A stretch of DNA of 64,000 nt, taken from NCBI GenBank assembly GCA_030035585.1, contig CM057476.1, forward strand, positions 22,676,501-22,740,500, given 5' to 3'. Shown piece after piece: positions 33,943 to 45,691 of this stretch. This DNA is from Dugong dugon (taxonomy: Eukaryota > Chordata > Mammalia > Sirenia > Dugongidae). The stretch's first letter is position 1; every line of letters starts with the position of its first letter. The translations under genes were made by a program, and so were the position numbers. The notes below the pieces were generated by a model. The model was not told the DNA's origin, searched no databases, and was given only the letters and a program-made list of their open reading frames with translations.

Positions 33943-34728
33943 TTTCCAACTTTTGCATGTTGGATCAGTTTCAGGCTGCAGAAGTTGGTAAAAATCTCCA
34001 ATTTCTTCATCTTTGTCATTAGTGGTTAGAGCATAAATTTGAATAACAGTCACATTAACTTGTCTTTCTTATAGACATATGGGTATTATCACTGACAGCA
34101 CTGTACTTCAGGATAGATCTTGAAATATTCTTTTTGACCATTCCTCTTCGATTTGTCATTCCCAACATCATAGACCATATGATTGTCTGATTCAAAATGG
34201 CCAATACCAGTTCACTTCAGCTCACTAATGCCTAGGATATCGATCTTTATGCATTCCATTTCATTTTTGATGACTTCCAATTTTCCTAGATTGGTAATTC
34301 ATACATTCCATGTTCCGGTTATTAACGGATGTTTGCAGCTGTTTCTTCTCATTTTGAGCCGTGTCACATCAGCAAATGAAGGTCCTGAAAGCTTGACTCC
34401 ATCCACGTCATTAAGGTTGACTCTACTTTGAGGAGGCAGCTCTTCCCCAGTTGTATTTTGAGTGCCTTCCAACCTGAGGGGCTCATCTTCCGCACTATAT
34501 CAGACAATGTTCTGCTGCTATTCATCAGGTTTTCACTGGCCAATTTTTTCAGAAGTAGACTGCCAGGTTCTTCTTCCTAGCGTGTCTTAGCCTGGAAGCT
34601 CTGCTGAAACCTGTCCACCACAGGTGACCCTGCCGGCATTTGGAATACCAATGGCATAGCTTCCAGCATCATAGCAACACGCAAACCAACACAATACAAC
34701 AAACTGACAGACGTGTGGTGGAAAATAT
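33943..34728 (-). mobile_element. RTE 5' part only (5' UTR plus endonuclease start), 3' part missing
   Basis: Read on the minus strand it begins CCACCACACGTCTGTCAG, gives a 5' UTR longer than the one at 11622, then TGTTATTCAAATTTATGCTC-type endonuclease sequence matching 12066 onward. The RT and 3' end are absent. RTE copies normally lose the 5' end, so this copy was cut by a later deletion or rearrangement. Confidence 0.85.
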
Positions 34729-34744
34729 ATACACATGCTTTTTT

Positions 34745-35045
34745 AAAAAAACTTTTTTTTTTACTTTAGATGAAGGTTTACAGCACAAATAGTTTCTCAT
34801 TAAACAGTCAGTACACATATTGTTTTATGACATTGGTTAACAACCCCATGACACGTCAACACTCTCCCTTCTCGACCTTGGAGGACCTTTTTTTTTTTTT
34901 TTTTTTGGTGAAAATATACATAGCCAAAGATACACCATTTCAAAAACTTCTACATGTACAATTCAATTACATTCAATTACAATTACAATTCAGTGACATT
35001 GATTACATTCTTCCAGTTGTGCTGCTATTCTCACTATCCTTTTAC
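34745..35045 (-). mobile_element. L1 3' end, subfamily with duplicated tail unit
   Basis: Reverse of the end of L1-C: T run, CTTTAGATGAAGGTTTACAG, then a second T run at about 34889, then GGTGAAAATATACATAGCC. The same order (unit, A run, unit, A run) is found at 56300-56662. Confidence 0.85.
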
Positions 35046-35142
35046 AAATCATTCCATCACCATTATCTTCAACTCACTGTCCCCTAGGCTTCCCATCAAA
35101 CCTTTTGATTTGCTGATGTCAATTTGATCTCACATAGATAAT

Positions 35143-35842
35143 TCTTTTTTTTTTTTGTACTTTAGATGAAAGTTTACAGAACAAATAGTTTCTCATTGAA
35201 CTGTTAGTACACATATTGCCCTATAACAATGGTAAACAACCTCACGACATGTCAACACTGTCCTTACTCAACCTTAGGTTCCCTAGCACCAGCTTTCCTG
35301 TCCCCTCCTGCTTTCTAGTCCTTGTCCCTGGACTGCTGTGCCTCATTAGTCCCGTTTTGTTTTACGGGGCTGTCCAATCCCCAGATGAATGGTGAACCTC
35401 AGGAGTTACTTCCCACTGAGCTAAAAGGGTGTCCAGGGGCCATACTGTCGAGGTTTCTCCAGTCTCTATCAGGCCAGTAAATCTGGTCTTTTTTGTGTGT
35501 TAGAATTTTGTTTTACATCCTTCTCCAGCTCTGTCCAGGACCCTCTGTTGTGATCCTGGTCAGAGCAGTCAGTGGTGGTAGCCGGGCACCATCTGGCTGT
35601 ACTGGACTCAGTCTGGTGGAGGCCTTGGTAGCTGTGGTCCATTAGTCCTTTGGACTCATCTTTTCCTTGTATCCTGTTCTCTTCATTCTCCCTTGCTCCC
35701 GAGGGGGCGAGACCAGCGGAATATCTCAGATGGCTGCTCACAGGCTTTTAAGACCCCAGATGCTACTCACTAAGATAGAATGTAGAACATTGTCTTTATA
35801 AACTGTGTTGTGCCAATTGAGCTAGATGTTCCCTGAGATCAT
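35143..35842 (-). mobile_element. L1 3' UTR, 5'-truncated
   Basis: T run at the left, then the reverse of the L1-C 3' UTR (GTCCAGGACCCTCTGTTGTG, TTTTAAGACCCCAGATG). It lacks the duplicated tail unit seen at 34745. Confidence 0.88.
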
Positions 35843-36404
35843 ACACATACTTATTTTAAAGAATTCAAGCAATAATGTAAAACTCGAAGAAAAGAATGCA
35901 AAATCACCTAAAATCTCACAACTAGAAATAATCATCATCTTCAACAGGGGAACATCTTTCAAGATATCTAGATACTCAAATTTGATTTTATTCAAACTAC
36001 TTTTAAAATATTAACCATTTCCTAGTAGCACCCTGAGAAAAGTTACAAAATATTAACAGTATAGAAGAACAATATAAATACTATTTACTTAGGTGTCTAA
36101 GTGGTCCCTCTAAGGTTTTGTCTTTAAGATCCCTCCAAAACAGTTAATATGACTGATTCAGTCATACTGCTAGTTATAAACAAAATAAATCCACCAAACT
36201 AGCTACTCTTTGTATATTACATGGCTCTGCTATCTATTTCAGCATATGTAATATTGTAATTATTTAAAAAGTGATCATCCATTAGATTGTGACCTCCTTG
36301 AGAGAAGGAATAACATCTTACTCTCATTTTTATCTCATCTAGTGCCTAGGCACAATGGCACAGATTAAATAATCAACATATGAAGAATGAATGAATAAAA
36401 AAAT
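35843..36404. other. HORMAD2 intron sequence, nothing recognised
   Basis: About 560 bases. Possibly decayed L2 end near 36290-36390 (GAGAGAAGGAATAACATC), not firm. Confidence 0.45.
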
Positions 36405-36790
36405 AGTAATCGTTAACAGTTAACATACTGCTTATTATGTGCCAGGCACTATTCTAAACATTTTAGATCAGTAGTTCTCAAAGTATGGTTCCTGGACCAG
36501 CAGTATCAGCAGCACCTGCAATTTGCTTAAAATGAAAATTCTAAGGCACCACCCCAGACCTGCTGCATCAGAAATTCTGGGGTGGGGCCCAGAAATCTGT
36601 GTTTTAATATCCTTCAGGTGATTCTGATACAACCTAATGTTTGAGAACCACTGGTTTAGATTATTACCTTACTTATTTCTCAAACAACCCACTTTATATG
36701 TAAAGAAACTGAGGTACCGAGAGGTAGGTTACTTGCTCAAAGTCACAGAGGTATTAAGCGTCAGACTAGGAATCACCTCAGACTGACTTT
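36405..36790 (-). mobile_element. MIR SINE, split by MER5A
   Basis: TTATTATGTGCCAGGCACTA before the insertion, and AAAGAAACTGAGGTACCGAG, CAAAGTCACAGAGG after it. Confidence 0.82.
36469..36653. mobile_element. MER5A-type hAT (Charlie) DNA transposon
   Basis: Starts CAGTAGTTCTCAAAG and ends TTTGAGAACCACTG, an inverted-repeat pair. The body has CACCACCCCAGACCTGCTG. Flanks TTTTAGAT (36461-36468) and GTTTAGAT (36654-36661) agree at 7 of 8, the 8-bp duplication of hAT elements. No transposase. Confidence 0.95.
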
Positions 36791-36794
36791 TTTT

Positions 36795-37098
36795 CTTCTT
36801 CTTTTTTTTTAATTGTACTCTAGATGAAGGTTCACAGAACAAACTAGCTTCTCATTAAACAGTTAGTACACTATTGTTTTATGGCATTGGTTAACAATAC
36901 TCTCCCTTCTCGACCCTGGGTTCCCTATTACCAGCTTTCCTGTCCCCTCTTGCCTTTTAGTCCTTGCCCCTGGGCTGCTGTACCCCTTCAGTCTTGCCTT
37001 GTCCTATGGGCCGGTCTAATCCTTGGGTAAAAGATGAACCTCAGGAGTAATTTCACTATTGAACTAAAAGGGTGTCCAGGGGAAGACTGTCTGACTCT
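36795..37098 (-). mobile_element. L1 3' UTR, 5'-truncated
   Basis: T-rich start, then CTAGATGAAGGTTCACAGAAC and GGGTGTCCAGGGGAA at the far end. Same family as 35143. Confidence 0.85.
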
Positions 37099-38564
37099 TA
37101 AGCACTGTACTGTCTACCCCTCAATGATGGAAACTCAGGAGATGGTGCATATGAGTGGATGAAGAAGAACAAATGGGTACTATTCTATATGCCTGAAGTG
37201 GTCTTCTCCCCCTTGCAACCTGTCCAAATACTAACGGCCTTTAAACCTCAAAAGTCATTTTTGCCCAAAGATTTTCCTCATACCTCTAGTTGGTTGTAAC
37301 TCCTTCTTTTCCATGCCTCCCATTGCACCCGATCAATATCTTTCCTTTGGCATGCATCACTTCCTAACAAGTATGATGGTTATTTATGGATGTGGTGGTA
37401 GTCAAAATATCTCTTGATTTTTTACATAAAAATATCAAACTGATAAGGAAATATCAATATTTAACAGCCCAATATGGCACATGTACTGGCTGACCGATCA
37501 AAAAGATGCTGATCCAGCCCTTTAGTTGCTGGATTGTGATGAGGTCGGGGAAGAAAAGACACTGGGGGGCATGGGGAGGATGGTGGAGAAAGGGTCACTT
37601 GGGGTCTCAGAAAAGGGTCATTTACTAGCCGGTACACAACTATTTCAATATTTGAACAACAGGTACAGCTGGGCCAGTGTCTAACAGCTGATCATCAGCC
37701 CTGCCATAAATATCTCTTATCTCTCACTATAACGTTATGGTTTATAAGTTCTCTGCGTGCACAATCCTATATCTGTTCTATCTTTGTATCCTTCAGGCCC
37801 CCAGGTCAGTGCTGAATAAATAAGAAATAATAACTATTCAATAAAAAAGAAACACATGAATGTATTAGATAATCCAATCGTAAGGCTCATTCAAATCAAG
37901 ATTTCTTGAAAGAATAGGAATTGGGAAAGAGTGAAAAGAAGACAGGGGAAAGGAAAAAAAGCAGTGGCAGAAATTTCATTTATATACATCTTGTCTCTTC
38001 AACTAGAACTAGAACCTTTATTTTTACATCCTTTATAGCTGTCTTGGGCAGCATGAAAGATCAGATGCACTTAAAATTTTTAAAACTCAAGCTACAATAC
38101 CAGCCATTTTGAGGAAACAGATTACACACAAGCATCAAACATAGTTATCAAAATAACTAAGATGGCACAAAAACCAATTTATTCTAGTCCATTTTTTCCT
38201 TTCATATCTGAAAACTGAATCACCACTATTTTGAACATGTTCAATGTACTAAATGCCCGATTCTTGCCTCCCCTGTCCCATATCCTGCGGATTTCTTCCA
38301 GTGAATTCAGCGGAAATTCTGTGATCAAAAAGATATGAGTATGTAAAAGAGAAAAAGGAGGGTTTCACTTCTAATTGATGTAAATGAGATATCAACAGAC
38401 AACAAAAAATCAAATAATAACATAAAATAAAAGGAAACTAGCTCATGAATGCAAATGTAGGCACTGGTACACTGTTAAACACAACAACAAAATAAAAGTC
38501 TAAACTTTTTTTAAGTGATAAGAGATGAGTCTTTGATCCTGGTATAAATTTTAAAAATTCTTAC
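37099..38564. other. HORMAD2 intron sequence, nothing recognised
   Basis: About 1.47 kb downstream of the 38565 exon on the gene strand. It begins GTAAGAATTTTT. No repeat or exon that I can support beyond that donor. Confidence 0.5.
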
Positions 38565-38601
38565 GTATTTCTTTTCCAAAGCATCAAAACAACCTTGAAT
38601 C
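38565..38601 (-). CDS. HORMAD2: HORMAD2 37-base exon
   Basis: After TTTATTTCTTGACAG, a 37-base exon reads IQGCFDALEKKY (one base first completes a Trp codon), then GTAAGAATT, a good donor. The match to human IQGCFDALEKRY is clear. Just beyond, the donor reads on as VRIFKIY, seven codons that would fill the gap to LYTNP in the next exon by length, but at their end (38543) the sequence is ACCAGG, with no GT donor. Confidence 0.92.
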
Positions 38602-39105
38602 CTGTCAAGAAATAAATGTTTAATGTCAATTTGGAGCAGTTGCAAAGCCAAAAAAAAAAAATTCCAAGTACCGAATTCATTTACGTGTTTTGCTTTGAAG
38701 TACATTAAATTGATAACCATTTTATATTTCCCATTTAACAATTTATTTAAAATCCCCAGCATGTTTTAATATGTTAATAAAACTTTATAATAGGCAAGCA
38801 ATTTTGAAGTAGGGAACCACATCTTATTTTTCTTTTTGGCTCCCGTAAGTTTTGGCTCAGTGACATGCACATGATGATTAATCAAATTTTGATTGACAGT
38901 TTTCTTTCTTTATGCAAGTCCATTTTCTTTCAAGTTCAAAACAAAATCAGCATCTTAATATTAAATAATTGTTACAAATTTCTAGGAAATTAGAAAAAGA
39001 AAGAAAAATGGTTTTAAGGAAATGGTCTACCAAATAAAAGTTTTATGGATAAATTCAGCCATAATAAAAATAATATTCAACTTTTCTGAAATCCCAATTA
39101 CTTAC
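38602..39105 (-). other. HORMAD2 intron, 504 bases
   Basis: Starts GTAAGTAATTGG and ends TTGACAG. No repeat recognised. Confidence 0.85.
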
Positions 39106-39169
39106 CATTTGATAATATGCAGTGACCCAGGACATTTTTTATCTTCTCGGAGGATTTTTAAACTGAGGT
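39106..39169 (-). CDS. HORMAD2: HORMAD2 exon, HORMA domain
   Basis: A 64-base exon after TATTGTTTGTAG and before GTAAGT. It finishes an Asp codon and reads LSLKILREDKKCPGSLHIIK, ending TG for Trp. This matches human (one Arg to Lys). Phase 2 at both edges fits the flanking exons. Confidence 0.96.
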
Positions 39170-40750
39170 CTACAAACAATAGAAACACAGTCTACATTCA
39201 TCTACTTAATAACTGCTGGGCTGAAATTGCCCAAGCTAAATAGGGGTATTTTCTTTAACTTTTATTTATATAACTTATTTAGTTCTGCAGCTTCTACAAG
39301 CATTTTGAATCTCAAAATATCTACTTTAAAAATAAACTTTATGTAAATAAGTAGCTTAGTTCCAATTTTGATTATGCTTTAGCAATCTCCTCCTTCTACA
39401 AGGTAGCACAGCTGAGTTGTTTGCAAAATCAGTTGTGCCACTTTTCTGCTTCTGTTGAATTCGAAGCAAGACTAAGGTAGTATTGAGACCACCTCTGATG
39501 AACAATTTAAAACATACACTTCAACCTCAGTCATTTCTTTAACATTTCTCTCCCTCTCAATAACAAAAAAGAAAGAAACTTTTTTCAATGGATTATCCTC
39601 AAATTTTTATTTCCATCTGAAACTCAACTACCTTTCCATACTTAGGGAAGAACAGGAATACCATATTAAAAGAGTTTTGATTTAGATCATTCCAAAATCA
39701 ATCACTGATTCATGCTTGACTTTAATGAGTCATTTCACCTTTTCACATTGTTTTCCTATCCTAAAATTAATGTCACCTCTACCTCTAATGAGGGGTATGA
39801 AAATTGTTTCATGTTGGTATAACATTTAGAGATTACCAGAAAGAGTGTGACATAGGAGTACTGAGCATTTTTATGATGTATATGACTTGAAGTACAAACA
39901 TTGAGAGGGAGAGTTCCACCATAATTGTCACACAAAAAAATAAAGCTATAAGTACTAGTACTACCCCATGCCTAGGGCAGTGATTCGCACACAGTAAGTG
40001 CTTAATTACCCAAAGTATGTCCTTTTCCAATTATATGTTCCAAACAAGAGGAAAACCCTCAACTATTTCCTACATATAAACACATTCACTATTACAGATT
40101 TATTAGACCAAAAGAGGTCATAATACAAATGAGGCTGCCATGATTGCAAATCTTGTGCTTACATGTTTATAGCACACATGCATTTTATTGCTGTTAATGC
40201 ACAGAATCAAATGTTTCTTAAGAAAACTAATTGTAATGAAGCCAAACTATATCATTAAATACAGATGTGAGAAATTTAAAGTTAGACTTCAAAAAATAAC
40301 ATCATACAAAGAAGCTTGTAACTCTTATCTAAATGACAGTTTCCATTTTAGTGACAAATCAACAAGATTTTCTGAATTGTTATCACGGTTCAGCTTTTCA
40401 TGCAAATAGTAAGAGTTTGAAAAATTGAAGTGATTAGATAGAAACAGAGTCCCAGATGCATTTGTCTTTGAATACAAGAGAAGAAAAGGAGTCAGAAACA
40501 ATGTGTAATATAAGGAGAGGAGATCATAAATTTAAGGGCACAAGAAACAAAGGGAAGAAAAGTAGAAGAACATTGGGCAGTTGAGAGAAGAACAGAGCTC
40601 ATTTGAATAATAATTTTCTAAATATCTCTGCTAATCAACAAATGGGTTTAGCGTGAGTATGCTTTTTTTTTTCCCAGCATATTTATGTGTTAACCAGAAG
40701 AGTTTTTTTTTTTTTTTTTTTTAACCTGGCTCCACTGAACCTCTTCAGTG
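39170..40750 (-). other. HORMAD2 intron sequence
   Basis: About 1.6 kb of AT-rich sequence with a T run at 40703-40722. No repeat or exon recognised before the SINE. Confidence 0.5.
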
Positions 40751-40962
40751 CCAAACCAAACCAAAACCCACTGCCATCAAGTCAATTCTGACTCATAGCG
40801 TCCCTATAGGACAGAGCAGAACTGCCCCATAGGGTTCCCAAGGCTGTAAATCTTCAAGGAAGGGGACTGTCACATCTTTCTCCCATGGAGCTGCTGGGGG
40901 GCTTGAACTGCCGACCTTTCAGTTAGCAGCCAAGCTCTTAACCACTGTGCCACCAGGGCTCC
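40751..40962 (-). mobile_element. AfroSINE, long form
   Basis: CCAAACCAAACCAAAACCC at the left, GTGCCACCAGGGCTCC at the right. It has the middle block AAGGCTGTAAATCTTCAAGG. Confidence 0.95.
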
Positions 40963-41328
40963 TTCAATACTGAAGTATGCCTCAAAAAACAAATTCAACT
41001 GAAACAGAAAACAGTGCAAATCTACGGCATCCAAATAGATTTTGATTTCACTGCTGCTTTTGTAGGTATTGTTTAGGATTACTGGGCTTGTCTGTACATA
41101 TTTCTTTTTTCCGTAATCTGTCATTTGATATCTAGCCAGGAACTAATGGTTCCTATTGGTGAAACCACAAAACATGGGATAGTGAAATTAAAACGGAAAA
41201 GGAATTAGCAAATTGGTCTTGAAGAACAGGCCCATGACTTGGAATTAGCCCACTCTGAGAAGTGAAAGGTTTACTCCTGCCAAATAAAGGGCTACAACAG
41301 CCAAAGTAACCATTTAGTTAAAGTTTAC
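40963..41328 (-). other. HORMAD2 intron sequence, donor side of the 41329 exon
   Basis: Begins (gene strand) GTAAACTTTAAC. Nothing else recognised. Confidence 0.6.
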
Positions 41329-41470
41329 CATCTAAATGGCGTTCTCCATAAGAGCTCTCTGGAAATAGGCCCCTTAGATATGTTATACATGAGATAGAAG
41401 TAGCAAAAAGTTTCTTCACCATTATCAACGACTCATGCTCATTAGTGATTTGAGATGGGAAAACTGTTTC
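41329..41470 (-). CDS. HORMAD2: HORMAD2 exon, start of the HORMA domain
   Basis: After TTTGTTTTTTTCTAG the 142-base exon reads [46 protein letters not shown] and ends GATG before GTAAAC. It corresponds to human residues from about 18 on and is nearly identical. It is the first coding exon visible: the preceding one (about 17 residues with the start Met) was not found in 41471-43059, and the rest of the window to 64000 is LINE sequence, so it probably lies beyond. A second AG seven bases inside (GAAACAG) would break the frame. Confidence 0.96.
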
Positions 41471-41730
41471 CTAGAAAAAAACAAAGGTGAAAAAAATTAG
41501 TATTCTTTAATATACTCAGCCCATCACATCAGATTTCAAGTCTGATACCTTTATAGGTAATCAAAAGGAAATAGGGCTTTGAACATTGTATTAAATTAAA
41601 TCTCCACAGGCAAGCCGGGCAGAAAGGTGGAGACAATTACCCAAGTAATTCAGATCTAATACACTTTATTTCACAACAATGCATGGATTTGAGGCAAACC
41701 TGGAGTTTTACAATGATTTGTAATTTCCTT
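41471..41730. other. HORMAD2 intron sequence, nothing recognised
   Basis: Acceptor side of the 41329 exon. Confidence 0.5.
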
Positions 41731-42730
41731 CCCTCTCATACACTCCTCAGACTCCAATGCAATCTGGTTTTTACCCCTTCCTTTCTACGCTATTCTCTCC
41801 AAAGTCACCAAGTACATACTAATTGCCAAAGTCACTGACTTCTCAGTCCTGTTTGACTTTTCTGCAGTGTATAAAACCATCACCCACTCTCCCTGAAAAA
41901 CTCTTCTTTCTCAGTTGCCATAATACTATTTTCTTTTGGTTTTTCACCTATCCCTCCACATCTATCTCAGTCTCTTTCATTTTTTCCAACTGCTCTGCCC
42001 TTTAAATGTTGGTCCCACCGCAGGATTCTATCTTTAGTTCTTTTCTCTTTTTATAACTCTCTCTTCCTGGGTAATCTCATATATACTCACAATTTCAGCT
42101 ACAACCTATACAGACAGGACTTCAAGACCTGGTTTCTGTTCTGAGCCACACTTCCGTATTTCTAACTATTTTCTGAACATCTGTACCTAGACAACTTTGT
42201 AAATCCCTCAAATTCAGTTTCTCCGTACATCCCCTGGCTGAAACCTGATCCCAAGTTTAACTCTCAGACAAGTTAGCCAGCATCCACTCCAGTCAACCAA
42301 GCTAGAAGTAGAATCATTTTTGGCTTCTCTCACTCCTTCACACCCCAAATCCAATCACTAAATTCTATCAATTTTCTCTGAAAGAGTTCTCAGATCTGTC
42401 TTCTTCTTTCCATTCTCACTGCCACTGCCTTGGCTAAGGACCTAATCACTTCTCCCCTTTATTACTGCAGTAAGTAGCCCTTAATCACCTTGCCAGCAGT
42501 TCCTTTCATTCAATCTGTCCTCCATATTGCAATCAGAACTAACTCTAAAGACTACAAATCCTATGACACTCCCCATGTTCATGTAGGATAGAGTTAAAAC
42601 ACCTTAGCGTAGCATTTAAGAACTGTCAAAATCTTATCCTTGCCTAGCTCTCCTGCCTCATCTCCTACCCCTTCCTCTCTGTGCCTACTCCCTGCTCCTC
42701 TGCCATGCACCCTACTCTCTAACCATAGGG
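41731..42730 (+). mobile_element. L2 LINE, ORF and 3' region
   Basis: Decayed L2/CR1-clade text in order: GGTAATCTCATATATACTC, CTGAACATCTGTACCTAGAC, TTGGCTTCTCTCACTCC, CACCTTGCCAGCAGTTCC, CAATCTGTCCTCCATATTGC, then the part near CTCTCCTGCCTCATCTCC. Confidence 0.75.
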
Positions 42731-43059
42731 AACTACTATTCATCAACTATTTTATACTATATATTTCCATACTTCTGTGCTTTTGCTTTAAGCTAGTGTT
42801 CTTCAGAATGCTAAGGTTTTACAAAATGTCAGATAATGTTCTACGAAAAGTATCAATGCTAGCAACGTTACCCTTACAAATTATGTACATACATGCTTAC
42901 AGACATATTAAACAAATTTATATAGTTTTTCTTACATGATAGAATAGTCTGTCTTAAGAAACACGGCCATATGAGGAATATTATAAGAAAGCAACTGACG
43001 CATGAATATGTGACTTGTGCTTCAGTATGTAAGTAGAGTCTACCAAGTATCAGTCATCT
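42731..43059. other. Unassigned sequence
   Basis: About 330 AT-rich bases before the L1 at 43060. It could be more L2. Nothing firm. Confidence 0.45.
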
Positions 43060-44289
43060 GGAGTTCCAGTCAATATGGTGCCTTAGATACATGCACCCTA
43101 ACAACCCATGACAACAAAGACTCAAGAAACTAAGTAAAACATACACAAAAAACAACCTAGGATCCCAGAACATCAGAGAGTTCAAGAAATAGACTGAGCA
43201 CTGATTGGAAGGAGAGGCAGAATGAGGCCAGTGGGAAAACAGAGATTCGAGGATCAACTGCAACCTGTGTGCCAGCACAGAGCAGCGTGGCCATTTTGGG
43301 ATGGCATCGAACAACGACCCAGAGTGAGGAACCCAGCAAAGCAACCATAAAGAGAGCACAACTGGTGGCAGAGATTCTGTACAAACAACCACGGAAAGAA
43401 ACAACAAGTTGGGCAACATGTGGCCAGGGATGGGGAATTCATGAGGGGGGAAAGCTATGAAAGCAGGGAAACACAGAAAAGTGCCTCTAGAGCAAATAAA
43501 ACAAACTGAGTCATTAGAGCCTTAGAAAAGGAGAAACTGTAGACAGGAGATACATATTTGTGGAGGAATAAAGGGGAGGAACAGAGGGGCAGGTATGAGC
43601 TCCACCCCTCTGGCGAGCGCAAGAAAGGAGGGAGCTGAGAATTACTGCAGGGATTGCTTGCCAGCCATTTATACAGGAGCCACCCAGCAAAAAGTCAATC
43701 CACAGAATAACTAGAGCTCCCCCTCCCCCGCTCCAGAACCGGTCAGTGCAAGAAGTCACCCCACCTGCCATCTGCATTAGCATGGACCCTGAGGCACAGG
43801 GGACTGAGCCAAGGCACATAAGCCTGGTCATGCCCACCACCCCTGTCCTGAGGCACAAGAGTCCTGGCACAGACACACGCAAGCCCAGCCACACCCACCA
43901 ACCCCTCCCTGGGACAAAAGAGGCCCTAGCAGATGAGTTCAAGTCTGGCCACGCCCACCACCCCTCCCTGAGGTGCAGGAACCCTGAACCTGCTCTGACC
44001 ACCCCCAAGCCACCCCACCTGCCCGGCATGTGTTCCCACCACCAGACTGGCAATTGGAGGTGCGAGACCCTGCCCAGTGACCAGCAGAGCAAGTTCCCAT
44101 GCCACCCACCTGGTGGCCAGTGACCCATGCACCCTCACCCTGACCAGCTGGTTGCCTGGCCATTCTGAAGCGAAAGAGAAAAAACAAAGCTCTGGGTACA
44201 TTAAAACAAACAAACAAAAAAAAAAAAAACACATAATCAATAAAGAAATACATAAATAAATTAACACCTTAACACCTCAGAGGAGGCGG

Positions 44290-45277
44290 CAGACAATAAT
44301 AAATCATATGAAGAAACAGTATTAGATGGCTCAAACAAATCACCAAAATAAAGAGGCAGAAAACATTCCCGAGGAAGAAATGGTCTAATAGAATTACCTG
44401 ATAAGTAATTCAAAAGACTTATATATAGAATTCTCAAAAATATCAAGGAAAACACAGACAAAACCCTAGAAGAATTCAGGAAAACAATACAAGAACAAAA
44501 TGATAAAATAAATAGACAATTAGAGACCATACAAAAACAATAACTAGAAATCCAGAAGATTTACAATAAAATATCAGAAATAGATACCTCAACAGAGAGA
44601 GAAGTAGAACTGAATCAATGGAAGAAAGAATCAGCAGAATAGAGGAAAATCCCTTGCTACTAATTTGTTTGAGGAACAATCAGAAAAAAGAATGAAGAAA
44701 ACCTAAGAGTTACGTGGGACACTGTCAAGAGGAATAATTTACATGTAATAGGAATTCCAGAACAGGAGGAGAAAAAAAAAGTACAGACAGAATTTTCAAA
44801 GATTTACTGGCAGAAAATTTCCCTAATATCATGAAAGACAAGAAGGTTTCCATCCAAGAAACTCAGCAAACCTTGTAAAGGAGAGGCCCCAAAAGAAAGT
44901 CACCAAGATATATTGTAATCAAATTTTCCAAAACCAAAGACAAAGAAAGAATGCTGAGAGCAGCTTGTGAAAAACAAAATGTCACCTACAAAAGTGCATC
45001 AATAAGACTAAGCATTGATCTCTCAGCAGAAACCATGCAGACAAGAAAGCAATTGGATGACATATATAAAACCCTGAAAGAAAAGAAATGCCAACCAAAA
45101 ATCAAAGCAAAATTGTCTTTCAAATACAATGGCAAAACTAGGACATTCCCAGATAAACAGAAATTAAGGGAACTTGTAAAAACCAGACCAACCTTACAAG
45201 AAATATTAAAGGGAGTCCTTTGGACCTATGACATCAGACAACAACCTGAGATTAAGATACACAACACCATGACCTAG
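44290..45277 (+). pseudogene. L1-B ORF1, broken
   Basis: K/E/Q-rich coiled-coil remains at 44400-44600, then NLHVIGIPEQEE-type sequence near 44740, and an open C-terminal piece 44951-45277 reading MLRAACEKQNVTYKSASIRL ... ILKGVLWTYDIR. Several stops and frameshifts before it. Confidence 0.82.
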
Positions 45278-45652
45278 ACACCAACCCAGATAAAAAATTC
45301 TGAAAAGTAAAGATGCAAAACTGAAAACATGGAACCAAAGATGTCAATCTGTAAACGATGACAACTTCAAAACAAAAAGGGGGAATAAACGGTGTAGCTA
45401 TAGAATTTCCATAAGGAGAGGAAGTCAAGGTGATATCAAGACATGAGACACTATTTTAAACCTGCGAAGATAAAAGTAAATTTCAGAGTAACCACAAAGA
45501 AAATTAATAAATCAATTTATTCACCAAAATAAAGAAAAATAAAAAAAGATTCAATAAACACAAAATCAACAACAAAGGATATGAAAAGAAAATCGATAAA
45601 CACAAAGAACTCAGCACAGAAAATTAAGTGGAACAAAGAAACCATTAACACT

Positions 45653-45678
45653 ACACACACACACACACACACACACAC
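45653..45678 (+). repeat. (AC)n microsatellite
   Basis: About 13 AC units between ORF1 and ORF2 of L1-B. Confidence 0.95.
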
Positions 45679-45691
45679 GAAACATAACAAA

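Noticed and set aside
41471-43059. First coding exon of HORMAD2 (about 17 residues)
   Set aside because: No MATAQL-like start with a following GT was seen. The stretch is mostly L2.
43514-44128. A 204-codon open frame on the minus strand in GC-rich DNA
   Set aside because: It lies in the 5' UTR of L1-B, has no family likeness, and overlaps other open frames on both strands, as GC-rich non-coding DNA often does.
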